64,000 nt of DNA from Delftia sp. PS-11 (GCF_029870285.1 NZ_JACSYA010000003.1:186001-250000), one strand, 5' to 3'. Positions 50,976 through 60,903 are shown, counted from the first letter of the stretch. Notes: a model not told the origin generated them from the sequence alone. Numbers and translations: made by a program.

Positions 50976-52386
50976 AAACAGCGCCATGGCGCCTGCCGCC
51001 CACCCCTGGCAGCAACTGCTGTCGAATGCGCGCGCACGCCTGCAGGGTGAAATCCCCCTGGAAAGCCACGGCACGCTCACGCGCCTGACGGGCCTGGTGC
51101 TCGAAGCCACCGGGCTGCGCGTGCCCGTGGGCGCGCAGTGCTGGATACGCCAGCAGGGCCAGGCGCCCGTGCTGGCCGAGGTCGTGGGTTTTGCCGGCGA
51201 GCGCGCCTTCCTGATGCCTGCCGGCGACATCCAGGGCCTGTCCAGTGGCGCCACCGTGACGCCTGCCGAACCTTTCATCCCTGCGCTGCACTTTGGCGAT
51301 GGCCCCGAAGCACCCGTATCCCAGACCGTAGGCGTGCTGCGCCTGCCCATGGGCGATGGCCTGCTGGGCCGCGTCGTCGATTCCCAGGGCCTGCCGCTGG
51401 ACCATGGCGGCGCGCTGGACGATGTGGTGGCAGAGCCCCTGGACCGCAACCCCATCAACGCCATGGACCGCGACCCGGTCCGCGAGTCGCTGGATACCGG
51501 CGTGCGTTCGCTCAACGCCCTGCTCACCGTGGGCCGGGGCCAGCGGCTGGGCCTTTTTGCGGGCTCCGGCGTCGGCAAGTCCGTGCTGCTGGGCATGATG
51601 GCGCGCTATACCCGTGCCGATGTCATCGTGGTCGGACTGATCGGCGAGCGCGGCCGCGAGGTCAAGGAATTTGTCGAGGACATCCTGGGTGCGCAGGACC
51701 GCAGCCGCGCCGTGGTCGTGGCCGCGCCGGCCGATGCGCCGCCGCTGCTGCGCATGCAGGGCGCCAGCTATGCAACAGCCATTGCCGAGCATTTCCGCGA
51801 CAAGGGCAAGCACGTGCTGCTGCTCATGGATTCGCTGACCCGCTATGCCATGGCCCAGCGCGAAATCGCGCTGGCCATCGGCGAGCCCCCGGCCACCAAA
51901 GGCTATCCGCCATCGTGCTTCGCCAAGCTGCCTGCCCTGGTCGAGCGCAGCGGCAATGGCCTGCATGGCGTGGGCTCCATCACGGCCTTCTATACCGTGC
52001 TGTCCGAAGGCGATGACCAGCAGGACCCGATTGCCGACGCGGCACGTGCCATTCTGGACGGCCACGTCGTGCTGTCCCGGGCGCTGGCCGAGTCGGGCCA
52101 CTACCCGGCCATCGACATCGAGCAATCCGCATCGCGCGTGATGCACAACGTGGTCACGCGTGAGCATTTCGAACTGGCGCGGCGTTTCCGCGCCGTGTAC
52201 TCGCGCTACCAGAAGGGGCGCGATCTGATCCAGGTCGGTGCCTACGCGGCCGGCTCGGATCCGCAGATGGACGAGGCCATCCGGCTGCAGCCGGGCATGG
52301 TCGCCTTTTTGCAGCAAAGCATGTTCGAGTCGGCTTCCATGGACGAGAGCATCTCGGGCATGGCAGCGGCACTCGGTGCGGCGTGA
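50965..52386 (+). CDS. fliI: Flagellar export ATPase FliI
   Basis: A 473-residue F1-beta-like ATPase with Walker [12 protein letters not shown] (196-206), [10 protein letters not shown] (228-237), Walker B HVLLLMD (283-289) and the ATP-synthase-like [11 protein letters not shown] motif. It powers or assists unfolding of export substrates. The start at 50965 follows GGAG; the frame is open upstream inside fliH but not conserved. Confidence 0.97.
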   Translation: MAAENSAMAPAAHPWQQLLSNARARLQGEIPLESHGTLTRLTGLVLEATGLRVPVGAQCWIRQQGQAPVLAEVVGFAGERAFLMPAGDIQGLSSGATVTPAEPFIPALHFGDGPEAPVSQTVGVLRLPMGDGLLGRVVDSQGLPLDHGGALDDVVAEPLDRNPINAMDRDPVRESLDTGVRSLNALLTVGRGQRLGLFAGSGVGKSVLLGMMARYTRADVIVVGLIGERGREVKEFVEDILGAQDRSRAVVVAAPADAPPLLRMQGASYATAIAEHFRDKGKHVLLLMDSLTRYAMAQREIALAIGEPPATKGYPPSCFAKLPALVERSGNGLHGVGSITAFYTVLSEGDDQQDPIADAARAILDGHVVLSRALAESGHYPAIDIEQSASRVMHNVVTREHFELARRFRAVYSRYQKGRDLIQVGAYAAGSDPQMDEAIRLQPGMVAFLQQSMFESASMDESISGMAAALGAA

Positions 52387-52419
52387 CGCAGCAACTGAAC
52401 ACAGGGAGGAGAGCACAGC

Positions 52420-52884
52420 ATGTCGTCCTTGAATGCCTTGATGGTGGCCATTGATGCCGCTTCGCGCAAGCGTGATGAAGCGCTGCAGACCGTGCAGGAG
52501 CGCCAGCGTGCGCAGCAGGCCGGCCAGGCGCAGATGGATCAGCTGCAGTCCTATGCCCAGGAAATGCAGCGGCGCTGGGGGGCGCACGAAAGCCAGTCCG
52601 TGCAGCCCGAGGTGATGTACCACCAGTACCAGTTCATGGAGCGGCTGCAGCATGCCATCGACCTGCAGACCCGGGTGATGGCCGATCTGGCCATTCGCCT
52701 GGAAACCGCACAAAAAGCCCTGATGGCCTGTGAGCTGCGCGTGAGCAGCCTGCGCAAGGTCGTCGAAGTGCGCCGCCGTGACATTGCCCTGGCGCAGATG
52801 CGCCGTGAGCAAAAGGAAACCGACGACCGTGCGGCCATCCAGTTTTTCCGTCGCAGCTTCGGGCTGCAGTTGCATGAGGCCTGA
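52420..52884 (+). CDS. fliJ: Flagellar export protein FliJ
   Basis: A 154-residue coiled-coil protein rich in Gln, Arg and Glu (QERQRAQQAGQAQMDQLQSY). It forms the central stalk of the export ATPase and shuttles chaperones. Length and position after fliI are typical. Confidence 0.93.
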   Translation: MSSLNALMVAIDAASRKRDEALQTVQERQRAQQAGQAQMDQLQSYAQEMQRRWGAHESQSVQPEVMYHQYQFMERLQHAIDLQTRVMADLAIRLETAQKALMACELRVSSLRKVVEVRRRDIALAQMRREQKETDDRAAIQFFRRSFGLQLHEA

Positions 52885-52887
52885 GCC

Positions 52888-54591
52888 ATGGCGAATACCC
52901 GCATAGAAAACCGCGTCGAAGCACGCACGGAACTGTCGCGCAGCCAGGACTCCGCACGCAGCGGCCGTCCTCAGTCCGCGCAGGGTGAGGGCCAGGCGGC
53001 AGGCTTTGCTGCCGTTCTGGCCACGCTCGGCGATGGCAGCGCATCGACGGCAGCTTTGCCGCCACTGGACGGACTGGTGCAGGCGGCTGCCGCTGCGGCA
53101 GCCATGGCGCTGGAGCGAGACCCCAAGAGCGCTGCACCGGCTGACGCAGTGCAGGCGCTGCCAGGCGATGCAGTGTCCGCCACGGCAGGGGATGCCGGCA
53201 TGCTCTCGTTCGCCGCTGCAGCAGCTGCTGCAGCGGCGGCAAAGGCGGGCAACTCCACTCAGCCTGCGCAGGCGGCGCAATCCGCAGCACAGGCTGCACA
53301 GGCCGCGCAAGCTGCGCAGACAGCAGCCACAGCCCAGCCAGCGACTGCAGCGGCTCAGGCTGCGGCGCAGGCTGCAGATGCCTCGCTGGCACAGGCTGCG
53401 GACGCTGTGCTGGCACCCGCCACGGGTGCCAAGACGCGGCCGCCCTCTGACGACAAGCCGGAGATTGCCACTGATCCCATGCTGTTGGTGGCCAACGGCC
53501 ACATGCCCTGGGCCAGTCTGGTGGCACAGACGGCACAAATCGATGGCAAGGCAGACCGTGATCTGGTCCAGGGCGCTGCAGGCGACTGGCTCTCCGGCCG
53601 CGGCAATGCGGCCCTGGCCATGTTGCGCCAGGAACAGGCAACGACAGCGCATGCTGCTTTCATGTCGCCACAGCGCACGGGAGCGGGAGGCTCTGCGGCA
53701 TTGTCTGCGGCGCCGGCTGATGCGGCATTGCCCTTGCCGGCAGATGCGGCGGGCCCGGCCTCCGCCCTGCTGGCGACTGCCTCCGGCAAGGCGGTGTCTC
53801 TGGCAGACGCCGCAGATGCCGCCGCTGCCCGCTTGGGCGATGCGGCTGCCACGGCGCGTGCTGCAACCACCGTGTCTGCGGCCACCAGCGATGCATCATC
53901 CGGCAATGCGGTGCGTCAGGATGCTGCGCTGGCATCGGGTATTGCGCTGCAAGGCATGGCAGCTGTCAAGCCAGAGGAATGGCGCGGGCTCTTCGGGCGC
54001 GCGCGCGAGTCGGGCTCCGAAGCGGGCACGAGTGCCGTGGAGGCGGCCAAGTCCGCCTCGCACGGCATGGCCGCCGCCGTGGGGGCTGCGCACGCCGGCC
54101 AGCAGACAGGGCAGCAGGCCGCCGGACAGGATGCATCCGCCATGCCCCAGCCGCAGCCTGATGCGCGTGCGGATGCCAGCCAGCGCGAACAGGAGATTTC
54201 CGAGAAGGTGGCTTTCTGGGTGCACAACAAGAACCAGAACGCCTCCCTCTCCGTGGATCATGAGGGGCGCACCATCCAGGTGCAGGTCAGCCTGCAGGGC
54301 AACGAAGCCCATGTGCGCTTCGGCAGCAGCGAGGCCCAGGCCCGGCAATGGCTGGGCGATGGCGCCCAGCAACTGCGCGAGCTGCTGCAGTCCCAGGGGC
54401 TGCAACTGGCGGGTGTCAGTGTCGATGCGGGCAGCCAGTCGGACACAGACAGCCGCCAAAGCGCTGGCGGTGGACAGGCCCGGCAGGGCCGTGTCAATGC
54501 CATGGTCGATGCTGCAGGCGCCGCTGGCAGCAGCCCGGTGGCCTCCTCCAGTGGCGGGCGCCGCGCGAGCGGTGTCGATTTGTTCGTCTGA
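52888..54591 (+). CDS. fliK: Hook-length control protein FliK
   Basis: A 567-residue protein. The first 430 residues are very Ala/Asp/Gln-rich and low complexity, as expected for the secreted molecular ruler. The C-terminal FliK domain (about 440-530) contains NASLSVDHEGRTIQVQVSLQ, GNEAHVRFGSSEAQARQW and LRELLQSQGLQLAGVSVDAG. It measures hook length and signals FlhB to switch substrates. It starts 3 bp after fliJ. Confidence 0.93.
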   Translation: MANTRIENRVEARTELSRSQDSARSGRPQSAQGEGQAAGFAAVLATLGDGSASTAALPPLDGLVQAAAAAAAMALERDPKSAAPADAVQALPGDAVSATAGDAGMLSFAAAAAAAAAAKAGNSTQPAQAAQSAAQAAQAAQAAQTAATAQPATAAAQAAAQAADASLAQAADAVLAPATGAKTRPPSDDKPEIATDPMLLVANGHMPWASLVAQTAQIDGKADRDLVQGAAGDWLSGRGNAALAMLRQEQATTAHAAFMSPQRTGAGGSAALSAAPADAALPLPADAAGPASALLATASGKAVSLADAADAAAARLGDAAATARAATTVSAATSDASSGNAVRQDAALASGIALQGMAAVKPEEWRGLFGRARESGSEAGTSAVEAAKSASHGMAAAVGAAHAGQQTGQQAAGQDASAMPQPQPDARADASQREQEISEKVAFWVHNKNQNASLSVDHEGRTIQVQVSLQGNEAHVRFGSSEAQARQWLGDGAQQLRELLQSQGLQLAGVSVDAGSQSDTDSRQSAGGGQARQGRVNAMVDAAGAAGSSPVASSSGGRRASGVDLFV

Positions 54592-54846
54592 CCGCCCGTT
54601 TTTCAGCCGCTGCCGCATGTTTTGCGGCATATTCCCGCAGGCCGGGGCGTACAGCGCCTGCGGCCTGCCGCCGTTGGCGCTTTGCATGGCTGACGCTAGC
54701 CAGCGAGAAACCGGGGTTTATCGCGCTTATTCGCGGCATGGCTCGCAAGGCAAACACCGAATAATTCCTGCCATGGGCCTGCTGCGTCATGGCGCCGCGC
54801 ACAAAGCGCGAGCGCGTGGCGGTCCCGCTCACCCTGAGGAATTCCA

Positions 54847-55413
54847 GTGTCTGCCAAACCCAATGCCGCCAACAACAATGCGCAAGCTCCTGCTCCCGGC
54901 AAGGGCAAGAAGAAGCTGATCATATTGGTCGCCATCATCGCCGTGCTGGCCATTGCCGCTGCAGCCGCTTTCGTGCTGCTCAAGCAGCGCCATGGGCCGG
55001 AAGAAGAGGAAGCTGCCAGCAAGGCGGTCGTCACCGTCCCCACATTCCTGCCTCTGGACAGTCTGGTGGTCAATCTGGCCGATCCGGGGGGGGACCGTTT
55101 TGCGCAGATTGGCATCACGCTGGAGCTGGCCGACGAAAAAACGGCCACCATGGTCAAACAGTACCTGCCCAGCATCCGCAACGGTGTCCTGATGCTGGTC
55201 TCCCAGCGCACCTCCGAGGAACTGCTCGAGCGTGATGGCAAGGAACGCCTGGCCGCCGACGTGCTGAACGAAGTTTCCGCACCGCTGGGCTATGGCAAGC
55301 AGGCCAAGAAGCGTGTGCGTGACGAGGATGCTGAGGAGGAAGATGGCGAGCGCCGCCGTCCTCCCAAGAACCCCGTGCGCCGTGTGCTGTTCTCCAGCTT
55401 CATCATTCAGTAA
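54847..55413 (+). CDS. fliL: Flagellar basal body protein FliL
   Basis: A 188-residue single-pass membrane protein: a Lys-rich N terminus, a membrane helix (LIILVAIIAVLAIAAAAAFV, about 24-43) and a periplasmic FliL domain (DSLVVNLADPGGDRFAQIGI, and C-terminal VRRVLFSSFIIQ). An unusual acidic insert DEDAEEEDGERRR precedes the last strand. It surrounds the stator. The start codon is GTG with GAGGAA upstream. A 255-bp gap separates it from fliK, so it may have its own promoter. Confidence 0.94.
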   Translation: MSAKPNAANNNAQAPAPGKGKKKLIILVAIIAVLAIAAAAAFVLLKQRHGPEEEEAASKAVVTVPTFLPLDSLVVNLADPGGDRFAQIGITLELADEKTATMVKQYLPSIRNGVLMLVSQRTSEELLERDGKERLAADVLNEVSAPLGYGKQAKKRVRDEDAEEEDGERRRPPKNPVRRVLFSSFIIQ

Positions 55414-55431
55414 CGGGCGAAGGAGGCTCGC

Positions 55432-56436
55432 ATGAGCGATTCTTTTCTCTCTCAGGAAGAAGTCGATGCCCTCTTGGAGGGCGTGACCGGCGAGAGCCAG
55501 AAATCCTCGGTCGAAGAGGTCGAGGCCGGCATCATCCGCCAGTACGACATCTCCAGCCAGGAGCGCATTGTGCGCGGGCGCATGCCGACGATGGAAATCG
55601 TCAACGAGCGCTTTGCCCGCAATTTCCGCATCGGCCTCTTCAATTTCATCCGCCGCAGCCCCGAAGTGTCCGTGGGCACGGTCTCGGTGCAGCGCTACAG
55701 CGCCTTCCTGAGGCAGCTGGTGGTGCCCACCAACTTCAACATCGTGGCCATCCGTCCGCTGCGCGGCAGCGGCCTGGTGGTCTGCGACCCCTCGCTGGTG
55801 TTCGGTGTCATCGACACCCTGTATGGCGGCACCGGCCGGCTGCAGACCCGTATCGAAGGCCGTGACTTCTCGCACACCGAGCAGCGCGTGATCAACCGCC
55901 TGGTCAACGTGATCTGCGAGGAATACAAAAAAGCCTGGCATGGCATCTATCCGCTGGAGCTGGGCTACCAGCGCTCGGAAATGCAGCCGCAGTTCGCCAA
56001 CATCGCCACGCCCAGCGAAATCGTCGTCTCCACGGCCTTCCAGCTGGAAATTGGCGATATCTCGGGCTCCATCCACATCTGCATGCCTTATGCGACGCTG
56101 GAGCCCATACGCGATGTGCTGTATTCGTCCACGCAAGGTGACTCCATCGAGGTGGACCGCCGCTGGGTCAAGGTGCTCAAGCGCGAGATCCAGGCGGCCG
56201 AGGTGACGCTGGTGGCCGAACTGGCCCGCGCCGATGCCACCGTGGAGCAACTGCTGGCCATGCGCCCTGGCGACTTCATTGAACTCGACCGGGAGCCGCT
56301 GATCCGCGCCTCGATTGGCGGTGTTCCGATTTTCGAGTGCCAGTACGGCACTCACAACGAAAAGTACGCAATCCGCGTCGAGCACTGCCTGAGGGGTGCC
56401 GACGTTGGCTGGATGGGAGAAAACAATGGCAATTGA
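55432..56436 (+). CDS. fliM: Flagellar motor switch protein FliM
   Basis: A 334-residue switch protein. The N-terminal CheY-binding peptide (DSFLSQEEVDALLEGVTGE), the middle CheC-like domain (GGTGRLQTRIEGRDFSHTEQ) and the C-terminal SpoA domain (RPGDFIELDREP) are present. CheY-P binding here reverses the motor. It overlaps fliN by 11 bp. Confidence 0.97.
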   Translation: MSDSFLSQEEVDALLEGVTGESQKSSVEEVEAGIIRQYDISSQERIVRGRMPTMEIVNERFARNFRIGLFNFIRRSPEVSVGTVSVQRYSAFLRQLVVPTNFNIVAIRPLRGSGLVVCDPSLVFGVIDTLYGGTGRLQTRIEGRDFSHTEQRVINRLVNVICEEYKKAWHGIYPLELGYQRSEMQPQFANIATPSEIVVSTAFQLEIGDISGSIHICMPYATLEPIRDVLYSSTQGDSIEVDRRWVKVLKREIQAAEVTLVAELARADATVEQLLAMRPGDFIELDREPLIRASIGGVPIFECQYGTHNEKYAIRVEHCLRGADVGWMGENNGN

Positions 56437-56857
56437 CGATACACAAAAGCCGGAAGGCGACGATCCGTTCTCGGGCTGGGCCGAGGCCATGGAAGAGCAG
56501 CGCGAGCGCGACGCGGTGCTCGAATCCGAGCAGGGTGGACCCCTGTCTGGCGAATCCGTGCGCTCCTTCTCGGGTGGCACGGAGGTGCCGGTCAACGACA
56601 TCAACATGGTGCTGGACATCCCGGTGCAGCTGTCGGTGGAGCTGGGCCGCACCAAGGTGCCTATCAAGTACATCCTGCAGCTGGCCCAGGGCTCGGTGGT
56701 CGAGCTCGATGCGCTGGCAGGCGAGCCCATGGACGTGCTGGTCAACGGCTACCTGATCGCCCAGGGCGAGGTGGTCGTCGTCAATGACAAGTTCGGTATT
56801 CGCCTGACCGACGTGGTCACGCCGTCCGAGCGCCTGCGCCGGGTCAGCCGTGGTTGA
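56426..56857 (+). CDS. fliN: Flagellar motor switch protein FliN
   Basis: A 143-residue protein with an acidic variable N terminus and a C-terminal SpoA domain (VNDINMVLDIPVQLSVELGR, IKYILQLAQGSVVELDALAG, and YLIAQGEVVVVNDKFGIRL). It forms the lower C ring and docks FliH. The start at 56426 lies inside the fliM end. It overlaps fliO by 8 bp. Confidence 0.97.
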   Translation: MAIDDTQKPEGDDPFSGWAEAMEEQRERDAVLESEQGGPLSGESVRSFSGGTEVPVNDINMVLDIPVQLSVELGRTKVPIKYILQLAQGSVVELDALAGEPMDVLVNGYLIAQGEVVVVNDKFGIRLTDVVTPSERLRRVSRG

Positions 56858-57236
56858 GAGCCAGGCCATGGGCCCGATGTGGCCCACTTTGCTCATGGTC
56901 GTGGGTCTGGTCGCTGCCATGGGCGCGCTGCCCTGGCTGCTGCGCCGACTGCAGCAGCGCACGGCGGCGCTGCGCGGCACCGCCGGCCTGCAGTCGCGCG
57001 TGCTGGGCGCCGTCGGCATCGGCCCCCAGCAGCGTGTCGTCACCGTGGAAGTCGGCGAAGGCGTGCAGACTGTGCGCCTGGTGCTGGGTGTGACGGCCCA
57101 GAACATCCAATGCCTGCATGTGCTGCAAGCCCCAGGCGGGGCAACTGCTGCAGCGCCTGCTGCTTCTGTGCCTGATTTTTCCAGCGCCATGGCCCAGGCG
57201 CGCAACCAGTCCGTGGATGGTGCCAGCCATGTCTGA
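56850..57236 (+). CDS. fliO: Flagellar export protein FliO
   Basis: A 128-residue protein with one membrane helix (TLLMVVGLVAAMGALPWLL) and a small cytosolic domain (GPQQRVVTVEVGEGVQTVRL). It helps FliP complex assembly. The start is GTG 56850 or ATG 56868. It overlaps fliN and fliP by 8 bp each. Confidence 0.9.
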   Translation: MVESQAMGPMWPTLLMVVGLVAAMGALPWLLRRLQQRTAALRGTAGLQSRVLGAVGIGPQQRVVTVEVGEGVQTVRLVLGVTAQNIQCLHVLQAPGGATAAAPAASVPDFSSAMAQARNQSVDGASHV

Positions 57237-57993
57237 GTCTTCCCGCATGCGCCGGGCGGCTGGCCTGGCTCTGATGGCGCTGTGCGCCGCACCCCTGTCC
57301 TCCTGGGCCCAGGGTGCGCCCGCCAGCCTGCCGCTGGTGATTGGCCAGGGCAGTGGCGGCGCCAGCTATTCCGTCCCCATACAGACGCTGCTGTTTTTCA
57401 CGGCGCTGTCCTTTCTCCCTGCGATCTTGCTGATGATGACGGGCTTCACCCGCATCGTCATCGTGCTGTCACTGCTGCGCCAGGCGCTGGGAACGCAGTC
57501 GGCGCCGCCCAACCAGGTCGTCATCGGCCTGTCGCTGTTCCTGACCATGTTCGTCATGGGACCGACGCTGGACCGAGTCTACAAAGAGGCGTACGTGCCC
57601 TACACCACGAATGCCGCAACGTTCGAGCAGGCCGTGGCCAAGGCCGAGGTGCCCATGCGCGAGTTCATGCTCAAGCAGACGCGCCAGTCGGACTTCGCCC
57701 TGTTCGCACGCCTGGCCAGGCTGGAGGCGGGCGTGACGGCCGAGAATGCGCCGCTGCGTGTGCTGGTGCCTGCCTTCGTGACCAGCGAGCTCAAGACCGC
57801 CTTCCAGATCGGCTTCATGATCTTCATCCCCTTCCTGGTCATCGACATGGTCGTCTCCTCGATCCTGATGTCCCTGGGGATGATGATGCTGTCGCCGGTG
57901 CTCGTGGCGCTGCCGTTCAAGCTCATGCTCTTCGTGCTGGCCGACGGCTGGAACCTGCTCATCGGCTCGCTGGCTGCGAGCTTCAACGTCTAG
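57229..57993 (+). CDS. fliP: Flagellar export gate protein FliP
   Basis: A 254-residue protein with a cleavable-type signal (GLALMALCAAPLSSWAQG) and four membrane helices, including LLMMTGFTRIVIVLSLLRQA and AFQIGFMIFIPFLVIDMVVS, the family hallmarks. It forms the core of the export channel with FliQ and FliR. The start at 57229 lies within fliO. Confidence 0.97.
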   Translation: MSESSRMRRAAGLALMALCAAPLSSWAQGAPASLPLVIGQGSGGASYSVPIQTLLFFTALSFLPAILLMMTGFTRIVIVLSLLRQALGTQSAPPNQVVIGLSLFLTMFVMGPTLDRVYKEAYVPYTTNAATFEQAVAKAEVPMREFMLKQTRQSDFALFARLARLEAGVTAENAPLRVLVPAFVTSELKTAFQIGFMIFIPFLVIDMVVSSILMSLGMMMLSPVLVALPFKLMLFVLADGWNLLIGSLAASFNV

Positions 57994-58011
57994 ATACCTG
58001 GAACGACCGCC

Positions 58012-58281
58012 ATGACTTCCCAATACGTGCTGACCTTCGGCCGCGAGGCGCTGATGCTGCTGCTCATGATTTCCATGCCCGTGCTCGGTGTCGTGATGGT
58101 GGTGGGCATGGCGGTCAGTATTTTCCAGGCCGTGACACAGGTTCAGGAAGCCACCCTGGCCTTCGTTCCCAAGCTCATCGCCGCTGTCGTGGTCTTCGCC
58201 ATTGCCGGCCCCTGGATGCTCGCCTCGCTGGTGGACTTCATCCGGCGGACCATCGAATCCATTCCACAGGCGCTGGGCTGA
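58012..58281 (+). CDS. fliQ: Flagellar export gate protein FliQ
   Basis: An 89-residue protein with two membrane helices (ALMLLLMISMPVLGVVMVVG and LIAAVVVFAIAGPWMLASLV). Length is typical. It sits 18 bp after fliP. Confidence 0.96.
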   Translation: MTSQYVLTFGREALMLLLMISMPVLGVVMVVGMAVSIFQAVTQVQEATLAFVPKLIAAVVVFAIAGPWMLASLVDFIRRTIESIPQALG

Positions 58282-58290
58282 GGCCGTGCC

Positions 58291-59061
58291 GTGATCACCT
58301 TCAGCGAAGCCCAGCTGGTCTCCTGGCTGTCCCCCATTCTCTGGCCCTTTCTGCGCGTGCTGGCCATGTTCTCCGTGGCGCCCGTGTTCTCGCAGCGGGC
58401 GATCCCTGCGCGGACCAAGATCGGCCTGGCTTTCCTGATTGCCCTGTGCGCCCAGCCCGTGCTGGGCAATCAGCCTGTGATCAGCATCAACTCCTCCGAG
58501 GCGCTGGGCACACTGGTGCAGCAGATCGGCGTGGGCATCGCCATCGGCTTTGCCGTGCGGCTGGTCTTTGCTGCCATCGAAATGGCCGGCGAACTCGTGG
58601 GCCTTCAGATGGGGCTGAACTTTGCCAGCTTCTTCGACCCGGTCAGCAACGCGCAGCTCAGCGCTGTGGCGCGCTTTCTGGTGCAAATCTCCACATTGCT
58701 GTTCATTGTCATCAATGGCCATCTGCTGGTGCTCATGGCCGTGCTCAAGAGCTACGAGGCCTTCCCCGTGGATGGCCATTTCCTGCAGTCCATCCAGCAG
58801 ATGAAGCTGCATGAAATGGGGACGGCGGTGTTCTCCAGCGCTTTCTGGATCGCGCTGCCCATGGTGGTCATGCTGCTGTTCGTCAACCTCGTGCTGGGCA
58901 TTATTTCGCGTGTGGCCCCCCAGATGAACATCTATGCCGTAGGTTTTCCTGTCACACTGACCATGGGCCTGACAGGCCTGGTGGCGACATTGCCGTTGCT
59001 GGAGCAGCCGTTGCTGGCGCTGCTGCAGCGCGGCCTCTCGCTGTTTGGCATGCCCATGTAG
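58291..59061 (+). CDS. fliR: Flagellar export gate protein FliR
   Basis: A 256-residue membrane protein with about six helices, including the conserved GLQMGLNFASFFDPVSNAQL. It completes the FliPQR channel. The start codon is GTG at 58291. It is the last gene of the fliF-R operon and is convergent with the response regulator 18 bp away. Confidence 0.95.
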   Translation: MITFSEAQLVSWLSPILWPFLRVLAMFSVAPVFSQRAIPARTKIGLAFLIALCAQPVLGNQPVISINSSEALGTLVQQIGVGIAIGFAVRLVFAAIEMAGELVGLQMGLNFASFFDPVSNAQLSAVARFLVQISTLLFIVINGHLLVLMAVLKSYEAFPVDGHFLQSIQQMKLHEMGTAVFSSAFWIALPMVVMLLFVNLVLGIISRVAPQMNIYAVGFPVTLTMGLTGLVATLPLLEQPLLALLQRGLSLFGMPM

Positions 59062-59079
59062 GCTGGAGCGGATTCAATG

Positions 59080-59709
59080 TCAGATCAACTGGTTGCGTAT
59101 GGCGTAGGCAGTGAGTTCGGCATTGCTGCCCATCTGCAGCTTCTCCAGAACGCGCGCGCGGTAGACGCTCACGGTCTTGGGGCTGAGCATCAGCTCGGTC
59201 GCGATATCGGTCAGCCGCTGACCTGCCGCAATCTTGACCAGTGTCTGCAACTCGCGCTCGGACAGGCTCTCGTGCGGCACCTGCTGAGCCGGCTGTGCGA
59301 GGCTGTCGGCCAGCATCTGTGCCACCTCGGCGGTCAGGTACTTACGCCCGGCTGCGACCGTGCGCACCGCCTCCACCAGCAGCACGGGGTCGCCCGCCTT
59401 GTTGGCATATCCCTGGGCGCCCGCCTTGAGGCAGCGCAGCGCGTACTGGTCCTCGGGGTACATGGACACCATCAGCACCTTGATCTGCGGATGCGTCTCG
59501 CGCACGCTGGCCAGCGCCTCCAGCCCTCCACGGCCCGGCATATTGATGTCCAGCAGCAGCACATCGCAAGGCGAGCTGCGCAATTGCTCGCGCAGCTCGG
59601 CATAGCCACCGGCTTCTGCAGTGACGGTGATGTCCACCGCTTCGGCCAGGGTGTCGCGGATGCCTCGGCGCAGCACCGCATGGTCGTCGCACAGCACCAC
59701 GTGGATCAA
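59080..59709 (-). CDS. NarL/LuxR-type response regulator
   Basis: A 209-residue regulator with a receiver domain (D54 in LLLDINMPGRGG) and a C-terminal LuxR HTH (LSERELQTLVKIAAGQRLTD and IATELMLSPKTVSVYRARVL). It binds DNA on phosphorylation, most likely by the kinase gene 39 bp upstream. Its location between the fli and che blocks suggests control of motility genes, but targets are unknown. Confidence 0.93.
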   Translation of the reverse strand: MIHVVLCDDHAVLRRGIRDTLAEAVDITVTAEAGGYAELREQLRSSPCDVLLLDINMPGRGGLEALASVRETHPQIKVLMVSMYPEDQYALRCLKAGAQGYANKAGDPVLLVEAVRTVAAGRKYLTAEVAQMLADSLAQPAQQVPHESLSERELQTLVKIAAGQRLTDIATELMLSPKTVSVYRARVLEKLQMGSNAELTAYAIRNQLI

Positions 59710-59748
59710 GGTCGCTCTCCTGGAAAAAAAGTCAGTCCGCGATGGCGG

Positions 59749-60903
59749 TCAGGATTCTTCATCAATGCCCGGGATATTAGGGCAAGCGCCGTTGCCGGAC
59801 AGCGGGATGGAGACGATGACCGAGGTTCCACGTCCGGCTTGGCTGCTCACATCCAGCCAGCCATGCACGGTACGTGCGCGCTCACCCAGGCCGCGCAGCC
59901 CGAAAGAGCGGGGCTTGTCACGGGCATGCGGTGCCAGTCCCACGCCGTCGTCCTTGACTTCCAGCGTAAGGAAGCCCTCATGATCGGACAGATCGATGTC
60001 CACATGCTGCGCCTGTGCATATTTGCCGACATTGGTCAGGGCTTCCTGAGCGGTTCGATATGCAACAACTTGTATCTCCGGGGCGATATCCATGCTTTCC
60101 CGGCTGCTGCGTACCCGTGTACGCACGCCGGTGCGGCGCTCGAAATTCTCTGCCAGCCACTGTACGGCTGCCACCAGGCCCTGATCGAGCACGGGCGGGC
60201 GCAGATTCATCATGATGCGCTGGCTTGCGCCCAGCGCATGTTCGAGCATCTCCAGCGCCGACTGGGCATGCTCGCGCAGCGGGCCCTCGGGCGCGTTGCG
60301 CATGATCCACGCCAGGTCGAACTTCACCGAGGTCAGCGACCCGCCAATGTCATCATGGATTTCCCTGGCGATATCGGCCCGCTCGCGCTCCGTCGAGGTC
60401 TGCAGATGCTCCGTCAACTCAGCCAACCGCCGTTCCGAAGCGGCCAGTTCGGCTGCTGCGCGCTGGCGCGCGCGCCGCGCCTCATGCACCTCCAGCGCAT
60501 GCGACACCACATGGGGCAGGCGCGTGATGTGGTCCTTGAGCAGATAGTCGCTGATGCCTTCGCGCATCACTCCCACGGCCGCCGACTCGCCAATTGCTCC
60601 CGAAAGCAGCACAAAAGGTGGATGATCGGGGCGGCTGCGTACCATCTCCCAGGCGTGCAGCGCCGTGAAGCCCGGGAGATGGTAGTCAGCCAGGATCAGG
60701 TCGAATGTCTGGGTGTCAAGCGCTTGCGCGACATCATTCAGCACATCGACCACGGTGACCTCGCAGTTCAGGCCGCCCCGCAGCAGGCTCAGGCGCGCCA
60801 GGGCCTGGTCGGCGGCAGAATCTTCGATATGCAAAATTCGCAAAGGCCGTTGCAGCGGTCTGGCATCCACAGGGGCGCTATCATGAGATACATTTTGGAA
60901 CAT
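59749..60903 (-). CDS. Soluble receiver-histidine kinase (HisKA_3 type)
   Basis: A 384-residue protein without membrane segments. The N-terminal receiver domain has D73 (LILADYHLPGFT). The HisKA_3 motif is ERADIAREIHDDIGGSLTSV with phospho-His H183, followed by a HATPase domain (AYRTAQEALTNVGKYA, VKDDGVGLAP, FGLRGLGERARTVHG). It should phosphorylate the adjacent NarL-type regulator. Being a soluble receiver-kinase hybrid, it probably takes its input from another phosphorelay, possibly the chemotaxis kinase; that is inference. Confidence 0.92.
   Translation of the reverse strand: MFQNVSHDSAPVDARPLQRPLRILHIEDSAADQALARLSLLRGGLNCEVTVVDVLNDVAQALDTQTFDLILADYHLPGFTALHAWEMVRSRPDHPPFVLLSGAIGESAAVGVMREGISDYLLKDHITRLPHVVSHALEVHEARRARQRAAAELAASERRLAELTEHLQTSTERERADIAREIHDDIGGSLTSVKFDLAWIMRNAPEGPLREHAQSALEMLEHALGASQRIMMNLRPPVLDQGLVAAVQWLAENFERRTGVRTRVRSSRESMDIAPEIQVVAYRTAQEALTNVGKYAQAQHVDIDLSDHEGFLTLEVKDDGVGLAPHARDKPRSFGLRGLGERARTVHGWLDVSSQAGRGTSVIVSIPLSGNGACPNIPGIDEES

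Noticed and set aside
50173..53652. A very long open frame of 1,159 codons on the minus strand across fliH, fliI, fliJ and fliK
   Set aside because: It is antisense to four well-supported genes, has no recognisable domains and reflects high third-position GC.
52985..54919. A 644-codon plus-strand frame overlapping fliK in another frame
   Set aside because: The fliK frame has the conserved C-terminal domain; the other is Arg/Cys/His-rich, typical of an out-of-frame reading of GC-rich DNA.
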